Part shown: one piece after another, positions 34,361 through 44,723 of the stretch
How positions within the stretch are numbered: the stretch's first letter is position 1
How the letters are laid out: each line of letters begins with the position of its first letter
Assembly: GCA_008729055.1 (NCBI GenBank)
Contig: SDUX01000010.1
Location: forward strand, 2,991,090-3,055,089
Direction: 5' to 3'
DNA: 64,000 nucleotides
Source of the DNA: Pyropia haitanensis
Taxonomy: Eukaryota > Rhodophyta > Bangiophyceae > Bangiales > Bangiaceae
Notes under the pieces: model-generated
Seen by the model: only the letters and a program-made list of their open reading frames with translations
The model's database searches: none
What the model was told of the DNA's origin: nothing
Program-made: the position numbers and the translations under genes

Positions 34361-34892
34361 ATGGGCGCCACCCTCTCCCGCCTGTTCGCGGCGGTCTAGA
34401 ACTCGGAGACGGGCGGCATGGAGAAGGAGGTCATGGTGGACGTCCGCCGGTCCGTCCTGCGCGCCGCGGCGGCGCGGGTGCTGGACGTGGGCGCGAGGAC
34501 GGGGACCAACCTGGCGCACAACGCGGCGCTCGCGGCAGAGGCGGCCGCCGCAGGCGACAAGGCGGCCGCCGCGGCGGCGGCCGCGCGTGCCGTCGGGCAC
34601 TCCCCCCCCCCTCTACACGCGGCTGGTACTGGTGGAACCCGGCCCCCACATGCGGCGGTACCTGGCCGCCGAGGTCGACGCGCTCGCGGCGTCGGCGCCC
34701 GCCCTGACGGCGGCCGTGCAAGTCACCGACGGCGGCGTTCCCGCCCTGCTCTACCCCGACGGCTTCGTTGACACGGTCGTCCTCTGCCTCGTCCTCTGCT
34801 CCGTCCCCGACGTGGCCGCCGCGGTGGGCGAGGCGCGGCGGGTGCTCGGGGGGGGAGTGGAGGTGGGTAAGGTTATGGAGGCGAGGGCGTAG
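34361..34892 (+). pseudogene. METTL7-like class I methyltransferase, disrupted
   Basis: From the ATG at 34361 (GCACCATGG) the frame reads MGATLSRLFAAV and meets TAG at 34397, then continues in the same frame with NSETGGMEKEVMVDVRRSVL. METTL7 relatives have a Tyr-Asn pair at about this place, so a single TAC to TAG change is a simple explanation. The SAM-binding loop reads LDVGARTGTN where the family has a Gly-Cys-Gly-Thr-Gly type loop. A second break at 34602-34611 (10 C) leads to LVLVEPGPHMRRYLA, VDTVVLCLVLCSVPDVAAAV and ARRVL, the METTL7 motif-IV region. The product ends early (KVMEARA, stop at 34892) without the C-terminal part. A donor-like GTGGGTAAGG near 34864 leaves open a spliced, still active gene. 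Confidence 0.5.
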
Positions 34893-35367
34893 CGGGACTG
34901 CCTTGGAGATTGGGGAGGGGGCGGCTGGTGCTCGACGCTGAGGCCTGGTGTATGTGAGTGGGGGGGGGCGACGGGCTGTTGGTGGTCTTGCAAGCGCCTC
35001 GTGCAGAGTGAGGAAGCAGCGGCATCCGCCAGCGACTTTGTCCACATTCGACGCGGGAGGTGCCAGCGGCGGGGGCGACCGCCGCCGCGGCCTGGGCTGG
35101 CGACGCCGCCCGCGTCAGCGCCGGCCAATAGCGGAACCACCGCCAGACGGGCGGCGGCGGCGACCGCCGCCGCCGGGGGCGGGCAGCGAGGGGCCGTCCC
35201 GCCGCCGCCGCTGCTGCAGCCGCTTTGTCGGTAGGAAAGTGAGAGAGAGTCTGTCCCTCCCCAGTACGTCCCACACACGTCCATCCCTCCCGCTGGACAG
35301 AGCCCCTTTGCTCGGACCCACACCGACGCCAGCGCGGCACCCTCACCGATCCGCCCAAGCCCCGACG
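34893..35367. other. Spacer between convergent genes
   Basis: Lies between the methyltransferase-like remnant and the stop of SANT gene 2. I looked here for the missing METTL7 C-terminus in all plus-strand frames and did not find it. Nothing else is recognised. Confidence 0.5.
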
Positions 35368-36651
35368 TCACCACCCCTCGGTCCTGTGGTCGCGCCACTT
35401 GTCTGGGTGCTGCCGCCTCAGCCGCAAGCCCCGCTGGTAGACGCCCCCCTCTGGCCGGTGCGGCCGGAACTTGCGGCCGAGCGCCGCCCAGCACCGCGAC
35501 GACTTTGGCGGCAGGACGCCCACCCGGTCCAAAAACAAGGCCAGCATGGCGTCCTCGGCGGGCGTCCACCGGTGGGCCCGCACCGCCTCGGCGTTTGTGC
35601 CGGCGGCGGTGGCGGCCGCCGCCGCCGGGGCGGCGTCGCCGCCCGCCACCACCCCGCGGTGGCGCTTGGTGGGGGGGGGGAGCGCGGCCGCGACGCCCGC
35701 CGCCGCCGTCACCGCCGGCACCGCCGCCGCCCAGGCGGCCGCGTCGACCGACGCGGCGGCCGCGGCCTTGCACGCCCGCCCGGGGCCGCACCGAGGCGCG
35801 CGGCGTCTGCTGGTGGCCGCGCCCGTGGCGTCCCGCCCGCCGCCGCCGCCGTCACGGCGGCGGGCGTCTGGCGGCGGACCCCCCCCCGACGGCGGGTCGC
35901 CCGCAGCCGACGGCCGTCTGCCCGTCCCGCTGCCATTGGCGGGCTCCGCCTTGATCCGCACGCCGCCCGCCCGCGGCCCGCCGTCGGGCGGCGGCGCGTC
36001 CGCGTTGACCTGGACGACGCCGCCTGCCGCGAAGCCCGTCGCGGCGTCGAGCACCGCCCGCGCCACGTCAAGGGCGAGCTCATCGGCGGGCGCGGCGGCC
36101 CGTAGCGAGCGCACCAGCTCCAGGTACATGCTGCCAGGGGGGTTGTCAAAGAGGCACGCCCTGGTCATCCGCACGTACGCGTCGCTGGCCGACACGCGCA
36201 GGACCGCTGCGGCCGCCTGGGGGGTGATCGCCGCCGCCGCGGCCGTGCACTGGAGTTGCTCTGCATAGACGGCCCGGTCTCCCAGCCGCCCCCCACTGAC
36301 GCTGCCACGGTCACGGTCGCCGCCACGGCCGCCGCCGCACCCACCGCCGCCTTGCCCGTCGCCGTCGCCGCCGTCGCCGCCGCCGTCGGCGGCGCCGCCC
36401 CACTTGGCGGCCACGTTGGCCCACTCCACCGCGCCGACGGCGGCCGCCCGCGGCGGCGCGTCGGCGGCGCCGGCCCAGCGCGGCGGCGGCGCGGCGAGCG
36501 CCGCCGCCGGCGGGGTGCCCGCGACTACGCCGAGCAGGTGCAGGGTGGTGAAGAGCTCCGCCACCGCCGCCCGCAGCGTGCGCATGCGGGTGCAGGGCTG
36601 GGGGGGAACGCCGCCACGGGCGCTAGTCCCCGCGGACCCAGGACTTGGCAT
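35368..36651 (-). CDS. SANT/Myb-like protein 2, paralog of the gene at 29390-30970
   Basis: One unbroken frame encodes 427 residues from the ATG at 36651 (alternatives: 36792 upstream, 36585 downstream). The N-terminal region LRAAVAELFTTLHLLGVVAG aligns with LRAIILDLFATLQQLGLVAG of the paralog; the middle YLELVRSLRAAAPADELALD aligns with its VPRLVRGFAAAATDADVHAL. A Lys/Arg-rich linker follows. The C-terminus is a SANT/Myb-type domain: HRWTPAEDAMLALFLDRVG, CWAALGRKFR and GGVYQRGLRLRRQHPDKW. A nuclear DNA- or chromatin-binding role is inferred from this domain. Because it is intact, it is the reference that shows where the paralog changes frame. The N-terminal conserved block is not one I recognise. 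Confidence 0.76.
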   Translation of the reverse strand: MPSPGSAGTSARGGVPPQPCTRMRTLRAAVAELFTTLHLLGVVAGTPPAAALAAPPPRWAGAADAPPRAAAVGAVEWANVAAKWGGAADGGGDGGDGDGQGGGGCGGGRGGDRDRGSVSGGRLGDRAVYAEQLQCTAAAAAITPQAAAAVLRVSASDAYVRMTRACLFDNPPGSMYLELVRSLRAAAPADELALDVARAVLDAATGFAAGGVVQVNADAPPPDGGPRAGGVRIKAEPANGSGTGRRPSAAGDPPSGGGPPPDARRRDGGGGGRDATGAATSRRRAPRCGPGRACKAAAAASVDAAAWAAAVPAVTAAAGVAAALPPPTKRHRGVVAGGDAAPAAAAATAAGTNAEAVRAHRWTPAEDAMLALFLDRVGVLPPKSSRCWAALGRKFRPHRPEGGVYQRGLRLRRQHPDKWRDHRTEGW

Positions 36652-37640
36652 CCTGGGGGGCGGCACGGAGGCACGTTGACGGCGCAAGGGGTGTGCGGGG
36701 GGGGGGAAAACAGAAACAGGGATACGGAGAGGGGGGGCGAGACCGTCCGGAAAGATGGCGGTGGCGGGAGAATCTCGTGGGCAAAGGTTCATACGGCAGA
36801 GCACCGTGTGCGCGACGGGGAAGACGGCGGTCGGCTGTAGGGTGTAGACGGAGGGTCCGTGGACAGCCTCCCTCTGCGCGTCAACGGGCCTTTGCCGTGC
36901 GTGGTGGCGACGCCACCCCGGTTTTCACCGCACCCCCCCCTCCCCCCCGCCGGCACCGCTCAGCCCGTGACGCGTGCGCGGCGTCCGCAGCCCCCACCCG
37001 CCGTGTCTGCCTACCCACGCGGACTCTCACAGGCGCGATCGGGGAAAGAGGGCGCACCGGGCGTTGGGGCAGGCCAAAGGGGAGGTGTCCGCGCGCTCGA
37101 GCCGCCCCGGCGGGTTGAGCCACCGTCGGTGGCCGCCGCCAACGCGTCTCGTGCTGGGGGGGGTGGGGGCCGAGGCCGACGTCGCCAGCCGCTTGGGTCC
37201 CTCGGCAGGGCCGCGTCGTGAGGAAGGGAGCCGAGGGCCGCCGCGGCTCTCGCTGCGGGTGGGGAGACCACCCAGATGAGGCCATCTCTAAAGGCCCGAA
37301 CCGCTACGCAAGCCATTTGTGTAGCTTTTGCGATAAAGTGCGTGGGCCCGAACCCGGGCCCCACGGGGTCATTCTGGGGGGGTTGCGATGGACGTGTGTA
37401 TGTGCGTAGCCTGCGTATCGTGCGTATGCCTTTGCAATGACCCAGGATCGTCTCACGAGATGGAGGCACGCCACGGACCGTATCGCTCCACCACCCAATC
37501 ACGGCCTCAGGTTCGGTCGATCACGGACCAACCACAGTGCATGCAGGTGGCTGACAAAACCCTTGGAGGGCGTCACGGCGGGGTGTTCTGGTGGCCCATC
37601 GGCTGCCACGTCGCTCGCGGCGGTCGCTGAGGATGCGGGT

Positions 37641-37642
<2 letters not shown>
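36652..37642. other. Upstream region of SANT gene 2 and gene-free spacer
   Basis: The first part should hold the SANT gene 2 promoter; it is purine-rich on the plus strand near 36700-36770. A hairpin-forming pair GCTACGCAA/TTGTGTAGC lies near 37300-37330. No gene is supported. Confidence 0.5.

Positions 37643-37681
<39 letters not shown>
37643..37681 (+). repeat. (GGC)13 microsatellite
   Basis: Thirteen perfect GGC units. A longer array of the complementary unit lies about 200 bp to the right, so the two can pair. Confidence 0.9.
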
Positions 37682-37684
<3 letters not shown>

Positions 37685-37885
37685 AGAAGCAGAAGGATCG
37701 TCCGCCCCTCCCCTCGCCAGCACCCCTTGCCCACTGCCGACGGCAGCGGGACGCCGCCGCCAGGCCGGCGGCTGCGACAGGCGTGCAGGGATGACCACGA
37801 CGGAAGGCGGGGCGTCGCGCAACCCCCAGGGATGGTGACCCCGCCGCGGTCAAAGCGGCGGCGGCGCGCCGTGGCGGCCACCGCA

Positions 37886-37960
<75 letters not shown>
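37886..37960 (+). repeat. (GCC)25 microsatellite
   Basis: Twenty-five perfect GCC units with imperfect units on both sides. It forms an inverted pair with the (GGC)13 tract at 37643-37681. Confidence 0.9.
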
Positions 37961-37962
<2 letters not shown>

Positions 37963-38516
37963 TGCCGCCGTGGCGGCCGTCTGGGCCCAGGCATGAGGGC
38001 GGCCGCGGCGTGGGGGCGGCCGCGGCGTGGCGGGGGGCGGGCCGTGGGAGGCCAGCCGCGGCGGTGGGATGCCGCGGCGGCGACGCGGTCGGCTTCGGAG
38101 GTGACACGGTGGTGGCGGCGGCGGGTCGGGGGGGGGGGGGGGCGGACACCTCTGCTGGCGTCGCTGTCACGACGGCGGCCGCATGGGAGCGGGGGGGTGT
38201 GAGGGAAGCGGCAAGGGGGAGGGGTTGGAGACCGTCCGTTAGCGGTCGCTCGTCGGTGCGCTCCTTTGCCAAGTCGCCTGGAAACAGTCTGCGGAAAGGA
38301 GTCTCAAGGCTGAGGACCCTTTCTCAAACGTGCTTTCAACCGCCGCCGCCGGCCGACGTGCAGCCGCCCTCTCCCCCCTCTTTCCGCGCCTTATGGCCGG
38401 CCAGGCGGGCTGGCCTAGCCTAGTCTGGGCCTTGCTAAACTGTACCGACACACCCGCGTCTGGCAGGCAGGACTCATTGGCCCCGGGCGTGCGTGGGAAG
38501 GCACGGCCGCACGAAC
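37961..38516. other. Gene-free spacer
   Basis: GC-rich sequence with imperfect GGCGGC blocks to about 38230, then more balanced sequence. Nothing is recognised. Confidence 0.5.
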
Positions 38517-39505
38517 AGTAGTGTTGTGCAATCTGTCTGACGGAAATTGTTTCTCCTGTCATTCCTGTCGCTTTCCAAGACAGAGGGGAAAGAGAGCAGG
38601 TTGGAGAGGGCGTCAGGCCTCCACTGTCAAGAACTATCAGCAGCGTTCGAGAGAACTCCTGGAGTATTTTTGTCTGGGCGCCGGCTCTCACGGCGGCGGC
38701 TGCGTCGAGGACGTCCGCCCCACCTCCTTCCATGGCGTCGCCCATCCACGGTGCGCCCCGCCCCCCCCCCCGTCCCTCCCCGGTGGTGATCTGACTTCAC
38801 CCACATGCCCGTTGCCTACCTCCTCACCCGCCCCCCTTCCCCTCCCCTCGTCCGACGCCCTGCGGTCGCATGCGGCCCCCACAGGTATCCTCTGCGCCAC
38901 CCCCGCAACCCCCTTCACCCCACCCCCGCCCACCCCCCGCCCCACCCTCCCCTCCAGGGATTGCGCGCCGGTCGAGCCAGATGCACACGACCTCCCGATC
39001 GCAGCCAGCATGTCCGGAAACCGAGGTAATGCATGCTCGCAATGGCGTAGGTGGCCCTCCATACGAGTGATGTTGTCATAAACGGAGTACACGCACGCGT
39101 CAGCACCGCAGGTCAGAGTCCTCCGGCCATCTCGAACGATCACCTTCACAAAGCGGTACACCGGTCGCTGCTCCCGGGGTGCTCGTACAGGATGAGGGGT
39201 CATGTTGACGTCAGCTTTGCCGTCGTGGGCGGCTCCTCGCAGGCGTGGGCAGCCTCTGCGAGAAGCTGGTCGGATGCGGTGCGTCCGACCAGCACGGCAA
39301 ATCGGCGCCGTTCCGGCCAGCGGGCTGGGCGGACTTCGCGTACTGCCGCCGCATTTTAAAGGTCATTCCGCGCCAAACGCCACGTGTCGGAAAGAAAGGG
39401 AAAGAAAGGAAATGTCAGGAAATCGTGCCTCACGGGGTCGTGCGGAGGGGTGCTTGACATGTCAAGGAAATTTCCATACGTGGCGGACAGATGCACAACA
39501 CTACT
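38517..39505. mobile_element. Candidate non-autonomous TIR element
   Basis: The left end 38517-38537 and the right end 39486-39505 are inverse copies (AGTAGTGTTGTGCATCTGTC, with one extra A on the left). They bound 989 bp of gene-free sequence. No transposase frame and no convincing target-site duplication is visible. Similarity inside the ends fades quickly. Confidence 0.4.
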
Positions 39506-40743
39506 CTCCGACCGTGCGCTTTCCAAAGATGTTTCATATTTTCGGACGATATTTTCCCCACACAACAGTCCTTGCCACTACCAGTTGTTGTAAATACAGT
39601 TGCTGTGGATAGCAATTACCTCGTCGGCGATGCGTGACCCGACATTCGGCGACGGGGGTGAGGGGTGGGGGGGGTGGGGAGGTGGATCCGCCTCTGGGCA
39701 GCGGCGACGGCCGCCCCCCTCCAGCGGTCCTGGCAGAACGCATGGCGTCATCCCCGCACACGAGGGTGCTGGCCTACGCGGCCTCCAGCGGTGCAGACAC
39801 CCCGCAACGCCCCCGCCGCTGGACGGCTTGATTCTCCACCGCCCCTCGCCGCCGCGCTCCACGCTGCCCAGTTTGAGGCGCGGTCAGTGGCCGGCAGGAG
39901 CGGGCCAGCGAGCCGCGTCGGCGAGCCATGCATGCACACCCACCGACTGTCACCGTCTGTCTTTGAGGGGGGTGGGGGGGTGGAGGGGGTGCCGGTTGCG
40001 GGCGTCTGCTGTGCGGTTTTCTATTTCTTTTGCGCCAGTCCAGCGTCATGCTGGGCCAGTCACACCACCACAAGCGCTGCCAAAGGCGTATGAGGGAGGC
40101 TGACAGTCACGCAGTGAGGTGGCACTTTGGCCAGCCCCACCCCCCTCCCCCCGCTCCTGTCACAACTGTGCAAGCGTCCGCGCGCCGTCAACGGCCAATG
40201 GAGCCACTCTTGCCAGTACATACCTGCTGGTGACGACGGAGGTCGGTATTTCTTTGTGCCGTATCGCGAGACGAGGCCGACCCCCCACGCTCAACCTCCC
40301 CCCCGCACGCCCATTCCCCTCCGCCCTCCCCTCTTCTGTGGTGGGCTCGCTACCCACTCCATTAGCCGAGCAGGGCGGGTGCTGATGACGAGCCGGGGAC
40401 GTCAAGGGTCACGGCAGGTGGATCCTCTTCTCTGCTCAGCGCACCGTGCAACACGATCGGAGGACAGGCACGCGGAACGCCGACGAGAGCTGCAGGCGAC
40501 GATTGCTCTTTGCTCTTCATCGGGAACCAGTGCTGCGATTTCCGCGCACTTTGACACTCACACTTCGACAGTTCGAGGCTTTCGCCGCAATTATGTTCCA
40601 CGTGACGTACTATTATTGGTCTATCGAGTCGAACATGCAATGTCCCATGCAAAACTTCCACGAACATTTTTATTGCACACATCTGTTTGGTCGCGTCCGA
40701 ACTTGTGTGATCGCCGGATCCGATTCGCGCTCTCGGTACCCGC
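39506..40743. other. Gene-free stretch
   Basis: Moderate-GC sequence without a supportable gene, domain or RNA. An A/T-richer patch at 40560-40690 could be a promoter or a transcript end. Confidence 0.5.
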
Positions 40744-42793
40744 GTGACGCAAACACTCTCCGCAGGCGCCAGCCGACCGGCGACCGGCGCCCGCCGCCGC
40801 GGTGATCCCACCCGTTTGAATGCACGCCGCGTGGTCGACGACGCTGCGCGCGCGAACCCGTCCCGCGCCCTCGCCGCCGGGCTCGCGGCGGTGCGCTCGC
40901 GCGCCACCGCCGCGCCGCGAGGCGTCGCCGACGGGCGTCGACCGGCGGCGGCGCCGCACCCCCCCCCCCCCCCCCCCTCGCCGCGTCTGGGCAGTGGATC
41001 GGTGTCGAAAGGGACGGGCGGCGCCGGCGGCGCCGCCACCCCCCTCCCTCCCTCCCACCGGCGCCCGTCGCTGTCGGTGGGGCCGTCTTTGTGCAAACGG
41101 GGTGCGGGCGGGGGTGCCCCGACACGCCGCCTTCCCAGCGGCAAGGACGGCGGCGGCGGCGGCGGCGGCGGTGGGGGTGGCGGCGGCGACGGGCGTGCAC
41201 CAGTGGGGGGCGCCCCGGCGTGGCGGCGCCTGGCACGCCGCGCGCGCGCCCGGTCGCGCGCGCCAGAGGCGTCGGCCGCTGGGGAGGGCGGAGCGGCGCG
41301 CGGCCGGCGGCGGCGGCCGACGCGGCGAGCGGCCCCCCCCCCCCCCCCCCCCCCCCCTCGCCCACGTCAGGCCCCGCCGCGGCGGCGGTGGCCATCCCTC
41401 GCGCGTGCGCGGCGCCCCGCAAGGCCCCTGCGCAACGGGGGGGGCGCGCCGCGGGCGGGCGTCTGGCGCGGCCGCCCCCCGCCGGCGCGGCCCCCCCCGC
41501 GGCACCCCCTTCACCGGCCACGGCGATTGGGGGCGGGAGCACCCCCCCCCCCCCCCCCCCCCGCCCTCTTCTTCGTGGTGCCGATGCCACCGCGTCGACC
41601 GCGCTGGGCCATCCTCTGGCCGCGGGTGTGTGGCGGGGGCGGGGCGGTCGCGCCCCCCTGCCGCCCCTCCCTGCGGCGCCCCGGTCTGGGGCCGTCCCAC
41701 CTCTTTCGGCGCGCCCCCTACCGTGGCCGGGCCCAATGCAAAAGCGCATCCAAACCACCGCCGCCCGCCCCCTCCCCCGCCCCCCCCCCACACCCCCCGC
41801 CTGCAGGACGCCCTTACCCCCCACCCCCCCCCCCCACTCCATCCACACAGGGAGGTGACATCATCTTGCCCGCTTCCCCCCCCCCCCCCCCCCCCACGCT
41901 CCACCGCCCCCACCCTCCGGACCGCGCGGCGCGGGCTCTTGCTTGCCGGTCGGCGGCGCCGCGGTACTCCAGCGCAGCCCCCGTTGCGGCGGGTCGGGTC
42001 TTGAGTGAGCCGCCCCCGCCGCGGGGGGAACGCCGTAGCGACCGGCGCGACCGGCAGCGGCGGCGACAGCGTGCGTCTGCGCGGCGGTGGCGGCACCCCC
42101 TCGGACCGAGCAGTCCACCGGCCCACCTACTCCCCCCCCCCCCCCCCCACGCTACCCCCCGCCCGCCGACGCTGCTCGCTCCCGGCGTGCGCAGTGCACA
42201 GACTGCCCGCCCCCTCCCTCCCCCCGACCCTCCACCCCACCCACCCCACCCCACCCCTCCTCGCCCCACCCACCGTGGCCGCCTCTCCCTCACGGCACGA
42301 GCTCCCCCTCCTCCCTCCCCCGGCGCCGTGGCGGTTTGGCCGGGCGGTCCCCTCGTGCGGCTGCCGTCTGGGGTGGCGCGCGACACTGCACGGCCGTGGA
42401 GACACTCCGTACCTCGGCGCGCCGCTCGCGGCGCGGGGTTGCGGGCTTTTCCCTGCCCGCCGGTGCGGCGGCGGGTGTTGTCCCCAACGTGCGCAACGCC
42501 GCGGCGCACGCGGCGCACGCGGCGCGCGCCACACCCTTGCCCCCTCGGGCCCGTCCTCCCTTTTTACCGCACCCGTAAACGGCGGCTGTGACGTGCGCGT
42601 GCGGCGGTTGCTTGCTCGCCCCCGCCGTCCGCTCGACTGCCGGTGTGGGACGTGCCCGTGGGACGTTGCGGTCGTGTCGCCACCGCGCCGCTACCGACCG
42701 TCGGGCACGACAACGTCCCCCCCTCCCCCTCCCCCCTTCCAATCGCTTCTCTCGTCACCTCCCTCACCCCACCCTCTAGCTGCACCGCGCGCC
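40744..42793. other. High-GC stretch with coding-like fragments but no supportable gene
   Basis: Composition matches the genes and C runs are frequent (for example near 40961-40977, 41333-41357, 41541-41562, 41878-41894). Short Ala-rich fragments such as NPSRALAAGLAAVRSRATAA (near 40858) and AAAGVVPNVRNAAAHAAHAA (near 42470) look protein-like, but I cannot join them into a gene or find a domain on either strand. The right end should include the promoter of the gene at 42794. Confidence 0.35.
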
Positions 42794-43392
42794 ATGGCGC
42801 ACAAGGTCCCCCCCCCCCCCCCCGGCCGTCCCCCTATGGCCTCTCCCGCCCCTACTGGCCGCCGCCGTCGGTGGGCGGCGGCGTCGGCGGCGGCGTTGGC
42901 GGCGGCGGCGGGGAGCACGCCCTCCCGTGGGGCGGCGCGCCCGCCCCCAACTGCCACGCGCACCAGCCGCACGCGGACGTGTTTCGGTTCACCTCGGACG
43001 TGGCGCCCGCCGCCGCCGCCCCCGCCCTGCCGCCGGGCGGGATGGAGCCCCGCTTCCGGTCGAGCGGCAACACCCGCGCGGCGGCGGCGGCGGCGGCGGC
43101 GGCGGGGGTGGGCGCGCCGGGCCGGCTCGCCGTTGAGGACGCGTGCGCGCTGGCGGCCAAGTACGGGGTGACCGAGGCGGCGGCCGCGGCGGCGGCCGCT
43201 GCCGCCGCCACCGCCGCCACCGCCGCGGCCAAGGCGGCGGCCGCCTCCAAGGCGGCGGCTGCCGCCGCCGCGGCCGCGGCCGCCGCCGACACGGACACGG
43301 ACGTGGACGCAGAGGCGGACGTGCCAGAGGCGGCCGACTGTGGCGCCCGGGTGCGCAAGGGCGGCCGCCGGCCGGGCGACACCCTCGGCTAG
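42794..43392 (+). CDS. Small Ala/Gly-rich protein of unknown function, frame broken at a C run
   Basis: The ATG at 42794 (GCGCCATGG) opens MAHKVPPPPPGRPP and reaches a run of 16 C (42808-42823). The adjoining frame then continues YGLSRPYWPPPSVGG, HALPWGGAPAPNCHAHQPHA, DVFRFTSDVAPAAAAPALPP, GRLAVEDACALAAKYGVTEA, a long Ala/Lys helix, an acidic DTDTDVDAEADVPEAADC and a basic end, stopping at 43390-43392. The product would be about 200 residues. One base missing from the C run joins the two parts. I do not recognise the family; His, Trp and Phe residues in the middle argue against pure low complexity. Confidence 0.5.
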
Positions 43393-44723
43393 TGCCTTCC
43401 CCCCCCGGCACGCGCAGTGGCGGGCGCGTCCGACGCGCGACCGCGCGCGTGCCGACCGTGGGCGTCACCGCGCTGGCTTCATTTGATCAATCGGCTTACT
43501 TGTTGGCAGGACTAACCCGCCGGGGGGGGGGGGGGTGGTGGGGGGGGGGTGCGTCGGACTGCCGGAGGCGGAGGCGGAGGCGGAGGCGGCGTGTGCCCTG
43601 GGGGGGACGACGGCTGCGCCGGGCGGAAGAGTCGGCGCCGGCGCGCGCGCGCGGCGACGACGCGCGGCGTGCGTCGGTGTATTTTTGTTGTGCCCGCGGC
43701 GGGGGAGGGGGGGGGAGGTGGCACCGGCTGTGGCGTCCGTGGGGGTGGTCTCTCTTTTTTTTTTTTTTCTTTTTTTTTTTTTTTCAGAGTCAGCTCTTGC
43801 TCCCCCTGGCAAGCTGGGCCGCGGGTGGCCGCGATCCGCCGCCACCAAGCGATCCCGCGCATGCCCAGACGAGGAGGGTCATTGTGGACGCGCCTATTCC
43901 GCGGTCATGGCGCACGAGGATTGGCTGGGGAAGGCAGCCACACGAAGCGCTTCAGAGTAAACAGGTTGCGTTTTTTGATTCTACTAGACCGTTGATGGCA
44001 GAGGCTTGTCTCTGCTGGGCTGTGTCTTCTGTCTTGAGCACGCTGCCATTTGCTCAAGAGCACCCAACAGACGTTCAATTGTGGGCGAGAGCGAGGCGGA
44101 CGGCGGAGCATGGCGTGCATGGAGCACAACCGTGAGACTGTAGGGACCTACAACAGTAATCAGCGGACAGAGGAGGTCCACTCGCGTGGCGTCCGTCGTC
44201 ATTTGCTATGGGTGGTGGTGACGCCCACAGTGGGGTCGGCCCCGCCCTCTACACCTCCCTGGTCGTCCCCGCCCGGCTGCCGCGGTACCGATTGCCCTGA
44301 TGGGCGCGCAGTCGGTCGGTGGCAGCCGCGGGTGACTCTGGGGAAGCTCCACTTGGCGAGGAGACGAGCGAGTTGGCGTCGCCCCCTCCATGCATGACAC
44401 CTCGGGGGTAATGTGGGAGGTCGGCAACGGTTGTAGTAGTGAAGCAGCGCCTCTGGTGCCGCGGAACGAAACGGGCACTGACCGACACACGGCTGTTGCT
44501 GTGGCGGTGGGGGCGGGCGTGGGACAGACCAACTGGTCTTTCCTGGTGGGCACAGCGCCCACGGGTCAGGCGCGAGCCAGCCGTTCAAAAGAGACTCGCG
44601 GCCAGCGTTGGCACCCGCTACTATGTACATGACCCGCGGCAGACGCAATACCCCAATCGCTGCCACGGTCGCCACCGCCGTCGCCCCCTGCCGTTGTCGG
44701 CCTGCGCGCCTGCCCCGAACGCG
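43393..44723. other. Gene-free stretch with a long polypyrimidine tract
   Basis: At 43755-43787 a run of 14 T, one C and 15 T is followed directly by CAG, the form of a strong 3' splice site on the plus strand, but I find no convincing exon after it. The remainder is moderate-GC sequence without a recognisable gene. Confidence 0.45.

Noticed and set aside
37280..37370. tRNA-like hairpins and a GGCCCGAACCCGGGCC stretch.
   Set aside because: The T-loop-like sequence lacks the invariant GTTCRA form, and no cloverleaf could be folded on either strand.
37886..37960. The GCC array as part of a CRISPR-like or protein repeat.
   Set aside because: It is a plain trinucleotide microsatellite; there are no spacers and no gene around it.
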